From contig WNNJ02003258.1 in the NCBI GenBank assembly GCA_012934845.2, positions 186,001 through 250,000 of the forward strand: 64,000 bases of DNA. The letters run 5' to 3'. Positions 20,621 to 32,074 of the stretch are shown here, piece after piece. Origin of the DNA: Pomphorhynchus laevis (taxonomy: Eukaryota > Acanthocephala > Palaeacanthocephala > Echinorhynchida > Pomphorhynchidae). A model generated the notes under the pieces. That model worked only from the letters and a program-made list of their open reading frames with translations. It did no database searches and was not told the origin of the DNA. The position numbers and the translations under genes are program-made. Positions within the stretch are counted from its first letter, which is position 1. Every line of letters starts with the position of its first letter.

Positions 20621-21940
20621 ATGCCTAAAAAAGCGCGATCTCAGATCCCGGTTCCTGATCAAGAATCTTCCACATCAGAATGCAATGATGGTTATACCAG
20701 CTTTGAAGTTGGATGCGATTCCAAAGATTGCGATGTATGGACACTTGTTCGTGTTAAAATATCCGACCACTCGGTGTATAAACGTAAACATTTCACTTGC
20801 AGTTTTTGTACATCAGTACGACTACTACAGTTATCCTGCTCATCTACTCCTGTATCACACACAACCACTCAAACCAATGCTGTTTTAGATGTTTCCCTCG
20901 CATCAACACCTGACTTCGCATCATATAATCCCATTATTAAACCTACTCTCTCACACACTCCTCGTTCAACTACGTACCAAACTTCCATTAATCTTTTTCA
21001 TTCTAACAATGCTAACGGTAAAGCTTTTCATCTCGTACCTCCTCTTTCCTATTCCTTCCCCAATCTAAATAAATCTCAAACTTCTTTAATCTCATCACGT
21101 ACTCCTTACTCGACCTCCCCTGTATCACCTCTCAATAATTAACACCCTTCCATCAAAATCATTTCCAGTAACATTTCCGATCAACTGATTCAACACTCCA
21201 TTCCTGTCACTCATGCCCCAACCTATTTTAATTCTCCTTACTCTACCTCCCACGTAACACTTCCAAATAATTTACATCCTTCATATAAAATCATCTCCAG
21301 TCACATCTCTGATCAACCGATTCAACACCCCGCTCCTGTCACACTTGCTCCAACCAATATTAATTCTCTATCAAGCACCCCTGTCATTTCCACTTCTATC
21401 TGCTCATCTACCTCGACGCCTACCAGCTTTGTCCGTCCACCACTTCCACGAAATCGTTTTCCTTCGCGCGATCGCTGTATAATCATATCAAACTTAAAGC
21501 TTTCCGAATCTGCTTCTCCACAATCTCGCCTCGATGATGTATCTACTTTCAGGTCTATCCTAGCAACCATTCTTCCTGATGATAACCCATCACTATTCAA
21601 TAATATTGCTCCAGTATCCTTTATTCGTTTAAACAAATCCACTAAATCTAATCATCTCAGTCCTCCACTCTTAAAAATCGTTTTCCGACATAGTTCACAT
21701 GCCTCTTCGGTACTCTCCCAACGTTTTAAACTTCTTACCACTTCATCTACTTGCCGTATCTTTCCTGACCGCTCCCCTTCTGATATTGCCCAGCTCAATT
21801 TAGCTCGCATTGAAAAACATCGACGTGAAACAAACGGCGAGTCATCCTTATCTATACGTAAAATCAACGGAAATTTTCACGTTCTTCACACAAGGCCAAA
21901 AATTCGATGGCGTCCCATCTCTCCCCCTTGTCTTCTTCGC
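20621..21940 (+). pseudogene. LINE-A ORF1 (Cys4 finger plus RRM-like domain), one stop codon
   Basis: Begins ATG CCT AAA AAA. Residues about 30-70 form the finger CDSKDCDVWTLVRVK and FTCSFC. A Ser/Thr/Pro-rich linker follows, with a 44-residue tandem repeat (units starting at about 21102 and 21234; core LNNLHPS and ISSNISDQ). The C-terminal domain has DRCIIISNLKLSE, FIRLNKSTKSNHLS, LLKIVFRH and RRETNGESSLSIRKINGNFHV, an L1-ORF1-like RRM/CTD arrangement. The only break is TTA to TAA at 21140-21142. The end overlaps ORF2. Confidence 0.88.
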
Positions 21941-23130
21941 TAGTCGATCTCGCTCCTAAGCATACTTTTCGTCTTAGTCTATTCAATACTCGCTCCATTC
22001 TCCATAAAGCTGATATGCTTCTCGATATCTTCGATCAATTATCTATCGATATTCTCTGCATTACCGAATCCTGGCACTCTGACTCCGACGATCTTGCTAT
22101 TCGTCGTCTATGTCGCTCTGGTTGTTCTCTAGTTGAATCAGCTTGTCAAATTACATCACATAAATCTACTGCGTCTAACCATGGCGGTATTGTTGCCATT
22201 GCTCGTCACCCAATGTCTTTACGTAAAATCAACGTTAGCATCCGTTACACTTCGTTCGAATTACTCATATGCAGATTATCAACGCCTTTCCCTCTGGAAC
22301 TTGTGATTGTATACCGTCCAGGTTCAGTTGCCCCATCACGTATCTTCTTTAACGACCTTGCAGATCTAATGTCTCACTGTTCATTGTCTTATATTCCTTC
22401 TTTTATTCTCGGTGATTTTAACATTCGTCTTGATCGCCCGTCTGACTCTGACTCTATCACTTTAACTAATCTTTTTTCTGATTTTAACTATAAATTAATT
22501 TCAACAAGCCCAACTCATATTCTCGGCGGTGCTCTCGACATCATTGCTGTTCCTAACTGCTTCAATGACTATACCTCCTTGTCAATTACTGATCCTGGTT
22601 TGTCCAATCATTTCCTTGTCACTCTTACTCTTACTCGTCCCCATCCTCCTTCTCCGCCTTTACCTTTATCTACACCAAGTCGACCATGGAAGCTTCTCGA
22701 TATCCCTGTTCTCTGCACAGCCTTACTCAATTCTTCACTCTTTTCACTTCCTCTTAACTATCTCTCTCCCGATGATCTCTGCATTCTGTTTGATTCTGAA
22801 CTTACGTCGATCATCAATAACCTTCTGCCTAGTCGACTTCGACGTTCCCAGCGCTTGCGCCATGCTCCCTGGTTAGATTCTGACTGTAGTCTTTCTAAGC
22901 GTCGAATCCGTCACTCTTTTCGTGTGTATAAACGCTTTCTTAAACGTTCACCCAACTCACTCCCTCCTTGCGTTCCTGTAAGTCCCTTTTACATGTTCCA
23001 AACTACTCTACCTCCTTTGGACTCCGCTCCTTCCTGGTGGCTGCTCCTCTATCGTGGAATCATCTGCCCATTCATATACGCCAATCAACTTCCCTGCAGT
23101 GCTTCAAACGACAAATCCGATCCCATTTAA
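21907..23130 (+). CDS. LINE-A ORF2 derivative: AP endonuclease without RT
   Basis: Starts at ATG 21907 inside the end of ORF1, in the -1 frame. The endonuclease is complete: LFNTRSILHKAD (Asn), CITESWHSD (Glu), GGIVAIARH, LVIVYRPGS, FILGDFNIRLD, LDIIAVPNC and DPGLSNHFLVTL. The usual SDH is SNH here (the copy at 39699 has SDH), so a catalytic Asp is replaced by Asn. After residue about 350 the frame enters the ORF2 C-terminal region out of frame and ends 50 codons later. Confidence 0.85.
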   Translation: MASHLSPLSSSLVDLAPKHTFRLSLFNTRSILHKADMLLDIFDQLSIDILCITESWHSDSDDLAIRRLCRSGCSLVESACQITSHKSTASNHGGIVAIARHPMSLRKINVSIRYTSFELLICRLSTPFPLELVIVYRPGSVAPSRIFFNDLADLMSHCSLSYIPSFILGDFNIRLDRPSDSDSITLTNLFSDFNYKLISTSPTHILGGALDIIAVPNCFNDYTSLSITDPGLSNHFLVTLTLTRPHPPSPPLPLSTPSRPWKLLDIPVLCTALLNSSLFSLPLNYLSPDDLCILFDSELTSIINNLLPSRLRRSQRLRHAPWLDSDCSLSKRRIRHSFRVYKRFLKRSPNSLPPCVPVSPFYMFQTTLPPLDSAPSWWLLLYRGIICPFIYANQLPCSASNDKSDPI

Positions 23131-23160
23131 ACAATTTATCTGCTTGACTTTCTCATTTTT

Positions 23161-23215
23161 GTTTGTGGACTTGTAAGCGTACAGCTTGTACGCATTTGCC
23201 ACATTAAATAAATTT
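23161..23215 (+). other. LINE-A2 3' stem-loop and tail
   Basis: GCGTACA (23177-23183), loop GCT, TGTACGC (23187-23193), then ATTTGCCACATT and AAATAAATTTG. An outer GTGG/CCAC pair (23166-23169 with 23199-23202) can close the hairpin. The stem differs from LINE-A1 at paired positions. Confidence 0.85.
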
Positions 23216-23227
23216 GTATTATTATTA

Positions 23228-23453
23228 ACTCATTTTTAAAAAAACAATCATTCCTACTCAGAAGAATTGACAAAATTATTTAAACTCATTTATTATAATT
23301 ATTAAACTCAATTATTCAATTATTAAAAAATAATTATTATTTAATAATTATTTAACAATTATTTATTTAATAATTATTATTCGAAATAATTATTCAATTA
23401 TTAAACTCATTTATAAAAAACAATCATTCCTACTCAGAAGAATTGACAAAATT
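23228..23453. repeat. About 50-bp direct repeat flanking AT-rich DNA
   Basis: A segment containing AATCATTCCTACTCAGAAGA occurs at about 23228-23277 and again at 23404-23453 with only a one- or two-base difference. The 126 bases between are AATTATT-rich. It lies exactly between the 3' ends of LINE-A (left) and LINE-B (right). No gene seen. Confidence 0.8.
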
Positions 23454-23612
23454 ACGGTCAAAGATTGGAATTATTATTATTATTATTTATTACAAGACTT
23501 TGACACATAAAGAGTCATTTTGTCTGATCACAATATTAAGAAAAGGAAAAAAGAAAGAAAAAAAAGAAAGAAAAAAAAGAAAGAAAAAAAGTAGTTCAGC
23601 AATAATAAATTG

Positions 23613-25012
23613 TCACATATAGTTATATATTTCCTGCAAAGAATCTTCTCTTTTTATCCACATGCACAGCGCATTCTGGAAAGATTTGTACTGTGCCATA
23701 GACACGATCGAATTCGGCAATCGGTTCCATAGGTTTACCGCTCTGTGAGATAATCGCAAGTATCTATGACATTTCCCGTGTGATTGCACAACAACTGATA
23801 AAGAGTGTCCTCTGTGGCTCGGGCGATCATTTAGAATAACGGATTCCGATGGATAACCAGGAAAGACATGGATCATTCGCCATAACTGTAATAAATCATT
23901 GTACACATATCTCTTGTAAACTGAAGTAATATTTAGTTGGCTTAGTCTATCACAGTAGGCGATGTTCCGAAGACCAGAACATAGCTTGGAAAATCGGCGA
24001 AGAATCTTTTCTAATTGGTTTATTTCACCACGCGTGGAAGGAAAAGTCGCCGGCGAAGCATAATCAATGATTAATCTGATCAACGCCTTATATAATAGTG
24101 AGAACTGAGACGGTGGAAAGCGAACTAAAGGTATTTTTGATCATGTAAATAATTTTTCTCGACGTGTTGCATATATTTTCAGTATTGAGGTCGGTTTTAA
24201 ACGAATTCTGAACAATTATCCCAAGATCTTTTGTATACGAACTTGTGGGAATAATCTCACCACAAACAGAATAATCATTTGGTAAATCACTACGACCAAA
24301 TCTGAGGTGGACACATTTAGTAATGTTAATCATGATTCCGGTCAGTTCGCTCCACCTATTAACCATATTTATGTCATCCTGTAAGTGTTGCATATCGGCA
24401 TAGCATGTAATGACATTCCATATTTTAAGATCATCCGCGAATGCTAATTTTTTACATTTTAGAGAGCGTAGCAAACTATTCAGAAATATGACGAATAATA
24501 ATGGACCCAACACCGATCCCTGAGGAACACCCATTGATAAATTTGACGGTCTAGGTAGACAATTTCCAACTCGAACTCTGAAAGAACGATTAGATAGGAA
24601 AGCGTGAATCCCTCGAATAATAGGAATTTCAATTCCGTAATCTGCAAGAGCCTCAATCAACATATTGTGGGGAACCCTATCAAAGGTCAGACTCAAGTCG
24701 AAATACACGACATCAACTGCATTACCCTGCGCAACTGCATCAACCCATGCTTCGCGTGCACATAAAAGATTAGACATGCAAGAACGTCCAGGACGAAAAC
24801 CATGTTGCGAATTATCTAACAAGTTCGATGATTCAAGATAGTATAGTAATCGCCGATACAATATGCGCTCTAACATCTTACATACGACACTTGTTAGGCT
24901 TATTGCTCTATAATTTTCAATGTTGTGACGATCTCCTTATTTGTGGACTGGCACTACAGTGGCGATTTTCCAATCTAATGGTAGAATTGACTTAGCTAGT
25001 GATAGTTGAAAC
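23613..25012 (-). pseudogene. LINE-B reverse transcriptase and C-terminal domain
   Basis: From 25012: DLFQLSLAKSILPLDWKIA, then NYRAISLTSVVCKMLERIL, QHGFRPGRSCMSNLL, YFDLSLTFDRVPH, MGVPQGSVLGPLLFVIFLN, LAFADDLKIWNVI (active box intact). A frame change near 24095 leads into IRLIIDYASPATFPSTRG and the C-terminal region ending at 23613. Protein similarity to LINE-C is clear across the domain, but the 3' UTRs differ. Confidence 0.88.
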
Positions 25013-25013
25013 A

Positions 25014-25897
25014 AATCTAATCTATGATCATGCACCCGCACATCGCATACACGATATCGGCATTTCTGCCTCCAACTGTCTTTCTTCTATCTACAAACGT
25101 CTCTCCAATCTCCATCTCGTTCTAAACGCCGATAATGTGGATCCTTCCCCGTAAACCAAGCATATCTCCTCCCATTGTATCTTTTGCCTCATCGATCATC
25201 CCTATAGTCCACAATCTCACTTTCTTAGGCTTCCATTTCGATGATCACCTTTCCCTTAAACCCTTCGTCCGTGACAAGGTCCGCTCGTCTAACTTAATTC
25301 TTCGTGACATCCGCCGTATCCGCCTCCTTATCGACTTCCGTTCTTGTATGTCTCTTCTTTCATCGCTTCTTTTCCCTAAAATCGATTACTGCCTTAGCCT
25401 TTTCGCCAATTCTCCAAAATCCATCATCCTACCCCTACAACGAATAATCAACACCGCCGTTCGAGTGCTCTTTCGTCTCCGTCGCTTTGACCACACATCC
25501 ACATAGTTTGCCCAACTTTCCTGGCCCACCATCTACATCCGCTTCAAACTCCGCCTTCTTCTCGTTACTTTTCGTCTCATCGCTGCTATCCATCGTTCAT
25601 CAACCTTCCTTTCTTAGACGATCCTCGTCCCACCTCGCTATCGCTTCGTTCCTGTCATACCCTCTTACTCCACGTTCCTAATTACTCCAACAACTACGGT
25701 CTCCGATCCTTCCTCGTCGCCGCCTCACTCGCCTGGAATCAACTCCCTCTCGACGTCCGCCGCGCTCCCTCCTTTATTACATTCAAACACCTCATCCGTT
25801 CACACCTTCTCGACACCTGATTCACAGTTTTGTTTTGTTGTGGTCATGTAAGCGTGCGCTGGCACGCATTTGCCACGTTAAAATAAATCCTTTTTTT
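25014..25897 (+). mobile_element. LINE-A1 3' fragment inserted in LINE-B
   Basis: Begins in the RT shortly after the YADD box (HAPAHRIHDIGIS) and ends with a perfect GCGTGC-GCTG-GCACGC hairpin (25852-25867) and TAAAATAAATCC plus seven T's. The host LINE-B reads continuously across it (FIASLLAY on one side, LDLFQLSLAKS on the other). At the 5' joint LINE-B and LINE-A share TCTAAT. No clear target-site duplication is left. One 5-base loss near 25130 and a few point changes break its frame. Confidence 0.92.
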
Positions 25898-27395
25898 AAT
25901 AAGCTAACAGTGAAGCAATAAATGTAGATAATATCTTTAGTATCTGGGGATGTAATCCATCCGGACCAGGTGATGAATGTCGTAAAGAATTTAACTCACT
26001 ATAAACCTCCTCGGTAGTAACATCAAAATAACTTCGTGAATGGCTTACACGAGATTGCTGGTTAATTTCTGTGTTATTAGTTACGAGTTGAAAAGTCGAC
26101 GCAAACGTATCGGCTACATCTTGAGGCGATGTGATAAAGTTATCATTAATACGAAGAGACGAAATCGCAGGAGGAATTGTCCTATTTCTACGTATGTGAG
26201 CCCAAAATCGTTTTGGTGCACTATGAAAATCCGCAGCTATTCTCATTTCGTAGTTAAATTTTTTGCGTTTTTTAAGCTTTTCGAAAAAGTTACGACAATT
26301 GACGTATTCCTGTCGATAAGTATTGTCCTTGCAGCTTAATTTAAACAGTCGGTTTCTTCGTCTTAGTTCTGATTTAAGTTCTCTATTAAACCACGGAGGA
26401 TTCACTTTTTTATTTTTATGCACGATCTTGGTAGGAACGTATTTTTCTATTATTTCACACATTGCTGAACGGAAAACCTTCCAACAATCTTCAACATCGT
26501 CGCTAGCGCCTACAAAGTTCATAGTCGATGCTGCTTGAAGAATTTTACACTGATCCGCACGATACCAACAATGCTTGAAGATTTTAGTTTCGACTTCGTC
26601 AATAATATTATTTGAAATCCCTGAGAAGTGAAAAAGCAATACACAATGATCACTAACTCCTATGGGTGCTTCATGCATAATGTCACGCACATCTGTTAAT
26701 GATTTAGATAAAATTAAATCCAACAAAGAACTTTGATCATTCATAATCCTAGTTGGTGCTGATACATGCTGAACAAGAAGTAGGCTATCTAACAGAAAAT
26801 TCCACAAGTCATGATCTAGTTTATTAGAAGATGTTATTCCTGAATGAGGATCATCCATATTGATGCTGGAAATATTGAAGTCTCCTAAACAGAGGAACCG
26901 GTCACCCATTGCTGCCTTTGTCAAAATATCTGAGAATTCCTTAGTGAGAATGAAGCTATAACATAGTGCAATAGTAACTTTATTTCTTACATGGGATAGA
27001 CTCGCCACCATCAGTTCACAAGTACCATATGTGTCAGTATAACATTCAAAATCGTCAACACCTATACATTGATCGACATAAAGTGCAACACCGCCTCCTC
27101 GTCGAACTTTACGATCAACCCTGATGATATAATACCCATCCACAGCTACCATACTATCAGCAATATCATGATTCAGCCAAGTTTCGGTAAATGCAATTAT
27201 TTGAGGTTTATATGTAAAGAATCTGTTCCGAAATTCGTCAATCTTCGATACTATACTACGAATATTTGTGTAAGCGACGTTAATAATTGGAGTTGAGCAT
27301 TTACTGGTTTCTGCGTTTATATATAGTCCAGTAGGAAATATATCTAACGAGGATGGATCAATACCTAAGCAATTAACGGACCGATTGGATTCCAA
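25896..27395 (-). pseudogene. LINE-B ORF2 N-terminal part: AP endonuclease
   Basis: 499 open codons. Endonuclease motifs are all present: VAYTNIRSIVSKID (Asn), AFTETWLNHDI (Glu), RRGGGVALYVDQ, FLCLGDFNISS, LLDLILSKSL and GVSDHCVLLF. The linker NPPWFNRELKSELRRRNRLFKLS and PGPDGLHPQILK lead to the interruption by LINE-A. The frame opens with TTG, not ATG, in the overlap with ORF1 and lies -1 relative to it. Confidence 0.9.
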
Positions 27396-28510
27396 CGTAC
27401 AAATGGCTTTCTTCGAACGACACGAAAATTTCTTATTGTCAAGTCCTTTTCACCAGAAGCATTCCTGGTCTTTAGCTCTTCCCAAGCTTGATGTCGCATC
27501 TTACGATCCTGAATGCTGATATCCTTAAAGATTTTAGTAGTTTGACCTTTTAATTTATACCCTCTGCGTAAGATCTCGTTAACATTGTCGGACGATTTAC
27601 ATACCACTTTCAATAAGCGTGGACGTTCTTCATTTTTCTTACCTAACCTGAACAATGAGTTCACTAGAAGAGATGAGGCTATAGATTACTCACCTGAAGT
27701 AAATATTTTTGATAATACTTCCCGAACTCTACTCACGTCATGATCAATACGTAGCTGAGGCTCCGAAGAGTTAGATTCCGGTATATTAGCAAAGATTACG
27801 CACCGATCTCGGTTTTCGCCACGCATTCGCGCATTAATATCTTGCGGTTGTGCTAATGGTTCTTTATTCTGGCCGTTTCCTGTTTTATGTACGGAAAATT
27901 CTTCGACATTTGCAACCATCACTGACGATTTAGACATTGAATTAATATCCCTGGAATGATCTTTACAGTTGGATCCACCAAGTTTGGAATCAAGTTGCAA
28001 ATTTTGTTGACCAATACTGGATGAACTTCGAAAATGACGTCCTTTTATATTCTTCCATACCCGTGTAGAGTGAGTTTGTGGGGTAATATTGGATATTGGA
28101 TTGATATGATGATTGCTAGTGGAATTTTGCAATATCTCATTCCCTGTTGTACACTGATTCATTATGCAATCGCTTACTTCGAGTCTCTTGTTGTGAACAT
28201 TTACAATTGACCCACTAGAATGCACAGTTGAATTTGATAAAACAGGAGTGCTGTTATTGAATGTATTTGTTAATGCATCCTTGGAATTCATGTTGCACTG
28301 GCAATGATTTATATTTTGAATTGCTTTTCTTAAAACACTTATTTCCTCTTCTAGTGATTGAATGCGCAGGGAAGCGCAAAATCCACACATAAATGACCCA
28401 CTATAATTATCATTTGAATCAGTAGCGATTGTAATAGTCGACCAGCGTCGACAATCATCAGAGTCACACTGTACTTGATAACTTGTAGATTTAACCTTCT
28501 TGTTCTTCAT
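27365..28510 (-). pseudogene. LINE-B ORF1 (Cys4 finger and RRM-like domain), one stop
   Basis: Starts ATG AAG AAC AAG. Finger: CDSDDCRRWSTITI and FMCGFCASL, directly followed by a short heptad-like stretch (IQSLEEEISVLRKAIQNI) that suggests a coiled coil. C-terminal block: DRCVIFANIPES, NSLFRLGKKNEERPRLLKVV, LKGQTTKIFKD, IRNFRVVRRKPFVRWNP. One TAA at about 27686 interrupts an otherwise continuous frame of the same length as other family members. It overlaps ORF2 by about 30 bases. Confidence 0.87.
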
Positions 28511-28675
28511 AATAGTACGAAAACAATCAAATGTATGTTAATATATTGTATTTACTTTAGATCTCAAACTTTTTTAAGGTGATTATTGTATGACCTCTCC
28601 TTGCTCTCTCTTTGTAAGTAGTTAGTAATCCAATGTAGTTAGTTAATCCAATGATTTTTTAGAATAATCAGAGGG

Positions 28676-30245
28676 ATTAATTCAATGTGACCCGCCTTCC
28701 ATGATTGCGTTTGCCGCGGCGTCTCTTCCCTTGATTAATTTTCTTTCAAATGCTGCCCCGTATACTGTACATCGCTGGTATGCGGATGACTCTAACATTA
28801 TCGGAAGTATGGAGGACCTTAAGACGATTTGGGATACTGTGCGTCGAGTCGGTCCTGATTTTGGATTTTATCTTAATGAAGAAAAGTGCCGAATGTTGGT
28901 ACACGATAAGATACTTAGCGTCGCCCAATCGATTTTCGTAGAATCTAACCTATGCATTAATACTCATGGAATTGAAATACTGGGTTCAGCTATTGGTACA
29001 AAATCATATACAAATATGTTCATAAAGAGGAAAATAGATGAATGGTCTACTTGCATAGAGAGGTTGATACTAGTAACCGACGAAGATCCTCACCTGGCTT
29101 ACGTTGCTCTGACTCAAGCACTACAACACAGCTGGAACTTCATACAATGAACTATACATGTCTATTCAGAAGCATTCACAAACTTGTCGAAAATCATAGT
29201 ATCCTCGCTTGTTCCCAAGATAACTGGCGTCGTCGATATAGATCGCTTTAAAACAATATTCAATATCCCTTTGCGGTATGGTGGTTTGGGAATTTTTCTG
29301 CCTCAAGATGGATCTGATCTGGAATTCGAGAATTCGCGCCGAATGTGTCAACCGCTGATCAATGCATCATTTGGCCCCTTGCTGGCCCAACAGCAGCAAC
29401 AAATCGCTTTGGATATCCACAATCAACGAAATAATTTTTGGAATATAAAATTACAAGAAACACTGGAAGATAGCAATATTATAAAAGCTTTAAAATTTGC
29501 TGCTACGTGTGGTGCGTCAACATGGTTGTCTGCAAAACCGATGGAAGCATATGGTTATCGACTCTCAAAGCTCCAATTTCAAGACGCTCTAGCGACAAGA
29601 TATGGTTGGACGCCTCCGAAACAACCAGATCAATGTTTATGCGGTTCAAAGTTTGAGCTCCGTCACTCTCTTTCATGTAAGGTCGGTGGCATGCCAATTA
29701 TACGACACAACTTCCTTCGGGATCTAATTGCAAAAGAGCTAAAAGGGATTTGCGACCCCGTTTCTCTGGAACCTACACTGCAACTTCTTCCAGACGGAGT
29801 AACATTCGCAACAAATTCGACAGCCAGGGAACATAACGCTAGAGTAGATATTTCTTGCTATGGGTTGTTTAGTATTTCGGAGCGGTCCCTATTGGACATT
29901 TGCGTTTACAATCACCTTGCTCCGTCCTATTCAACATCAATGCCGCAAAATCACTTTCACTACCACGAACAAAGGAAAATCGGAAAATACGGTGAACGTA
30001 TATCACGGTTTGAAAGAGCTTGTTTTTTCCTATAATTTTTGCAGCTAACGGTGGAGCTGGTGAAATCGCTTCATTGGTGCTACGACAAATATGCAGGCGT
30101 CAATCTATAAAATCTGCTCGGCCATACAATGAATGCATGCGTGATTGGAGGATCAAAACTAGACTAGCGCTAGCAAGAGCAGCATCATTACAAGTCCGCT
30201 GCACTCCGTTGAGTAATATGTCGGGACAATGTGCTTGACAGTGTG
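28676..30245 (+). mobile_element. RLE-a LINE copy 3, 5'-truncated
   Basis: Begins in the palm motif (QCDPPSMIAFAAASLPLI, normally TQGDP), has RWYADDSNIIGSM, GIEILGSAIGTKS, DPHLAYVALTQALQ, GGLGIFLPQDG, GASTWLSAKPM, the CCHC site CLCGSKFELRHSLSC, RHNFLRDLIAKEL, ARVDISCYGLF, RSLLDICVYN and FFPIIFAANGGAG. One TGA at about 29150 (probably from CGA) and one frame change in a T6 run at about 30025 break it. It abuts the 5' end of LINE-B. The stop is at 30236 and an A-rich stretch follows. Confidence 0.87.
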
Positions 30246-30249
30246 AGAA

Positions 30250-31534
30250 TTTTAAATAGTTGCACAGTTAAAAAAAAGAAAAAGTAAAGAAAAAAGAAAG
30301 GCTCACAAACAAAAGTCAAAAAAGTTCATGTTTGAATGCTGAAACCGATCTTGAGTTGACAATTTCTTCACTTAATCGGTTCCACTTACCTACGATTCGG
30401 TGTCCAAATTGTACAGTTTTAGAGCGTATAACTCGGCGATGGGTTAAAGTAAAATTGTGTCCACGCAAAGCCCGACTTTTCCGAACAGTCATCAATTCTC
30501 TTAAGACGTGATTTCCTTTGTGTAAAGCTTCCCATGTTGAACACATATCTCGCCGAAATCGAAAGTCGCTTATAGAAACCATACCAAGTTTTTTAGCCTT
30601 TCATTTTAAGGTAAGGCTTTAGCTGAATTTACAAGCTTTGTTGCCCGGCACAGCACATTTTCAATTCTACTTTTCTCGTATACTGTTCTTGGGAACGAAC
30701 ATTGTGATGCATAGGTAAGATGACTGATCACAAATGCGTTGGCGAGTGCTCTAAATGAAACTGGACTCAACACATTAAAAGTTCTACGAATCATCCCAAC
30801 CATTAGATTTGCTTTTGAGCAAGCCAACTCAGTATTCCAACTAGTCGAAAAATCATTTGCAACTACTATTCCAAGGTCGCTAAGACGAGTTACTACTTTA
30901 ATGTTCTTATCCTCAAGATGATAAGTTGGATACACACTATGACTGCGTGATTGTAAACGCATACAAGCACACTTCGATATATTCAGTGACAGACCATTCA
31001 TATAAGCCCAGTTGGAAATGCTGTCGATATCCGATTGAAGTAGCACCGTGTCTGAATCTGACCGGATAGCCTGCCAAATTTTTAGGTCGTCTGCATATAA
31101 GAGAGAGTGTGAGTTCAAAATGGAAGGAAGGTCATTAATGAAAATACAGAAAGGTTAGAAATTAATTTATAAACCCAACGTACAATTAGAGGAATAATAT
31201 TTAGTGCACTAATTTTATTAATAATGATATCGTGGCGAACTACTTCAAACGTTTTTTTAGAAGTCAAAACATATAACGTCCACATTAAAGCCTTTGTCCA
31301 CGAGATAACCATAAACTTCCTGGGCAATCATAAGATTTGTGACAGTTGAGTGGTTTTTACGAAAACCGTGCTGATTAGTAACTAATAACTAATAAGTTTC
31401 AAGGTGATTGTATATTAACCAGAAAAAGATTCTCTCCAATGCTCGACAATATACCGATGTCAAACTGAAAAATCGACAATTTTCTATAGAACATCAATCC
31501 GATATTTTAAATAATGGTCTCACTATAGAGCGTT
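30250..31534 (-). mobile_element. LINE-D-like RT fragment
   Basis: On the minus strand: SLTSVYCRALERI (about 31480), NQHGFRKNHSTVTNLMIAQ, NVDVICFDF, HSLLYADDLKIWQAI (31110), LSDLGIVVANDFST, AFVISHLTYASQCSFPRT and the C-terminal FGHRIVGKWNRLSEEIVN. It is closest to the RT of LINE-D (SHSLLFADDLKIWRAI). Deletion of the GVPQGS region and a few frame changes kill it. The pyrimidine-rich 3' UTR runs into the end of RLE-a copy 3 without a hairpin. Confidence 0.82.
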
Positions 31535-31930
31535 TCCACATATCCATTATGTTTTTCGAGTCTATCACCGCTCTCTTAGACGTGATATCCGTTCACTCTA
31601 TTGGTCTCTCCGTGATTCCTATCCTGCTCTTGGCCGGTCTCATCTCAACCTACTACGTACCAAATGCAACTCCTTCTGGTAGCATAAAATTATTACTTCG
31701 TTCAACTCTAAGTCTCTCTGGCATACTTCAAACTCAATTCTTGCTCGCTCCTCTTCGTCTTGCAACATAAATCCCCATGATTATTTGTCATTTCTCAAGA
31801 CCAAAGTATCCATGTTGCTCTCTCACACCACCGCCTCCATTCCATTTACAATCCTAGCATAACCTCATCCTTCCGGAACTCTTTCATCTTCTCACTGTCG
31901 CACCTGCCGATGTATAATCTGTCTTTTTTC
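31535..31930 (+). mobile_element. LINE-A fragment (endonuclease-RT linker)
   Basis: Sequence equivalent to 32450-32830 of the next copy: the nucleotide words GTCTCATCTCAACCTACTAC and CTTCCGGAACTCTTTCATC are shared. No frame is continuous. Followed to about 32070 by more decayed LINE-A-like pyrimidine-rich DNA. Confidence 0.7.
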
Positions 31931-32074
31931 CCACAACAATTCCTAGGTCTTTGAAATGATCGGCTGTAGGTAATCCTATGAATTTATGCTATAAAATTGA
32001 TCTTAATATTTTTCCCAAATGCATATAGGTGAATTTGCCACACTAACCTTTATCTTATTTTCATTTCCTATTTC

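Larger units (their letters stand above)
20341..23225 (+). mobile_element. LINE-A2 with intact endonuclease and deleted RT
   Basis: Order: 5' minisatellite, ORF1 (20621-21940), ORF2 start at ATG 21907, complete endonuclease, then at about 22965 a jump to the last 250 bases of ORF2, the hairpin at 23177-23193 and TAAATAAATTTG tail. The missing part, about 1.7 kb, holds the whole RT. The joint lies at a short CCTCC/TCCTT overlap seen in the complete copy at 40615 and 42285. ORF1 is broken by a single in-frame stop. This copy could move only in trans. Confidence 0.92.
23461..28690 (-). mobile_element. LINE-B, nearly full-length, interrupted by a LINE-A insertion
   Basis: Minus strand, from a 5' leader at about 28690 with a degenerate direct repeat (CATTGGATTA words), ORF1 from 28510, ORF2 overlapping it at 27395, endonuclease, a LINE-A insertion (25014-25897), RT, and 3' UTR with a pyrimidine-rich stretch, a hairpin at 23496-23516 and a TAATAATAATAA tail. 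Damage visible besides the insertion: one stop in ORF1 (about 27686), one stop early in the RT (at HK-stop-GD, about 24927) and one frame change at about 24095. Confidence 0.93.

Noticed and set aside
27670-27705. A 30-base intron in LINE-B ORF1 (CAG-GTGAGT to TCTTCTAG)
   Set aside because: It would be in frame and remove the TAA, but 30 bases is too short for a spliceosomal intron. The protein with the stretch retained has the same length as its relatives, so a simple stop codon is the better reading.
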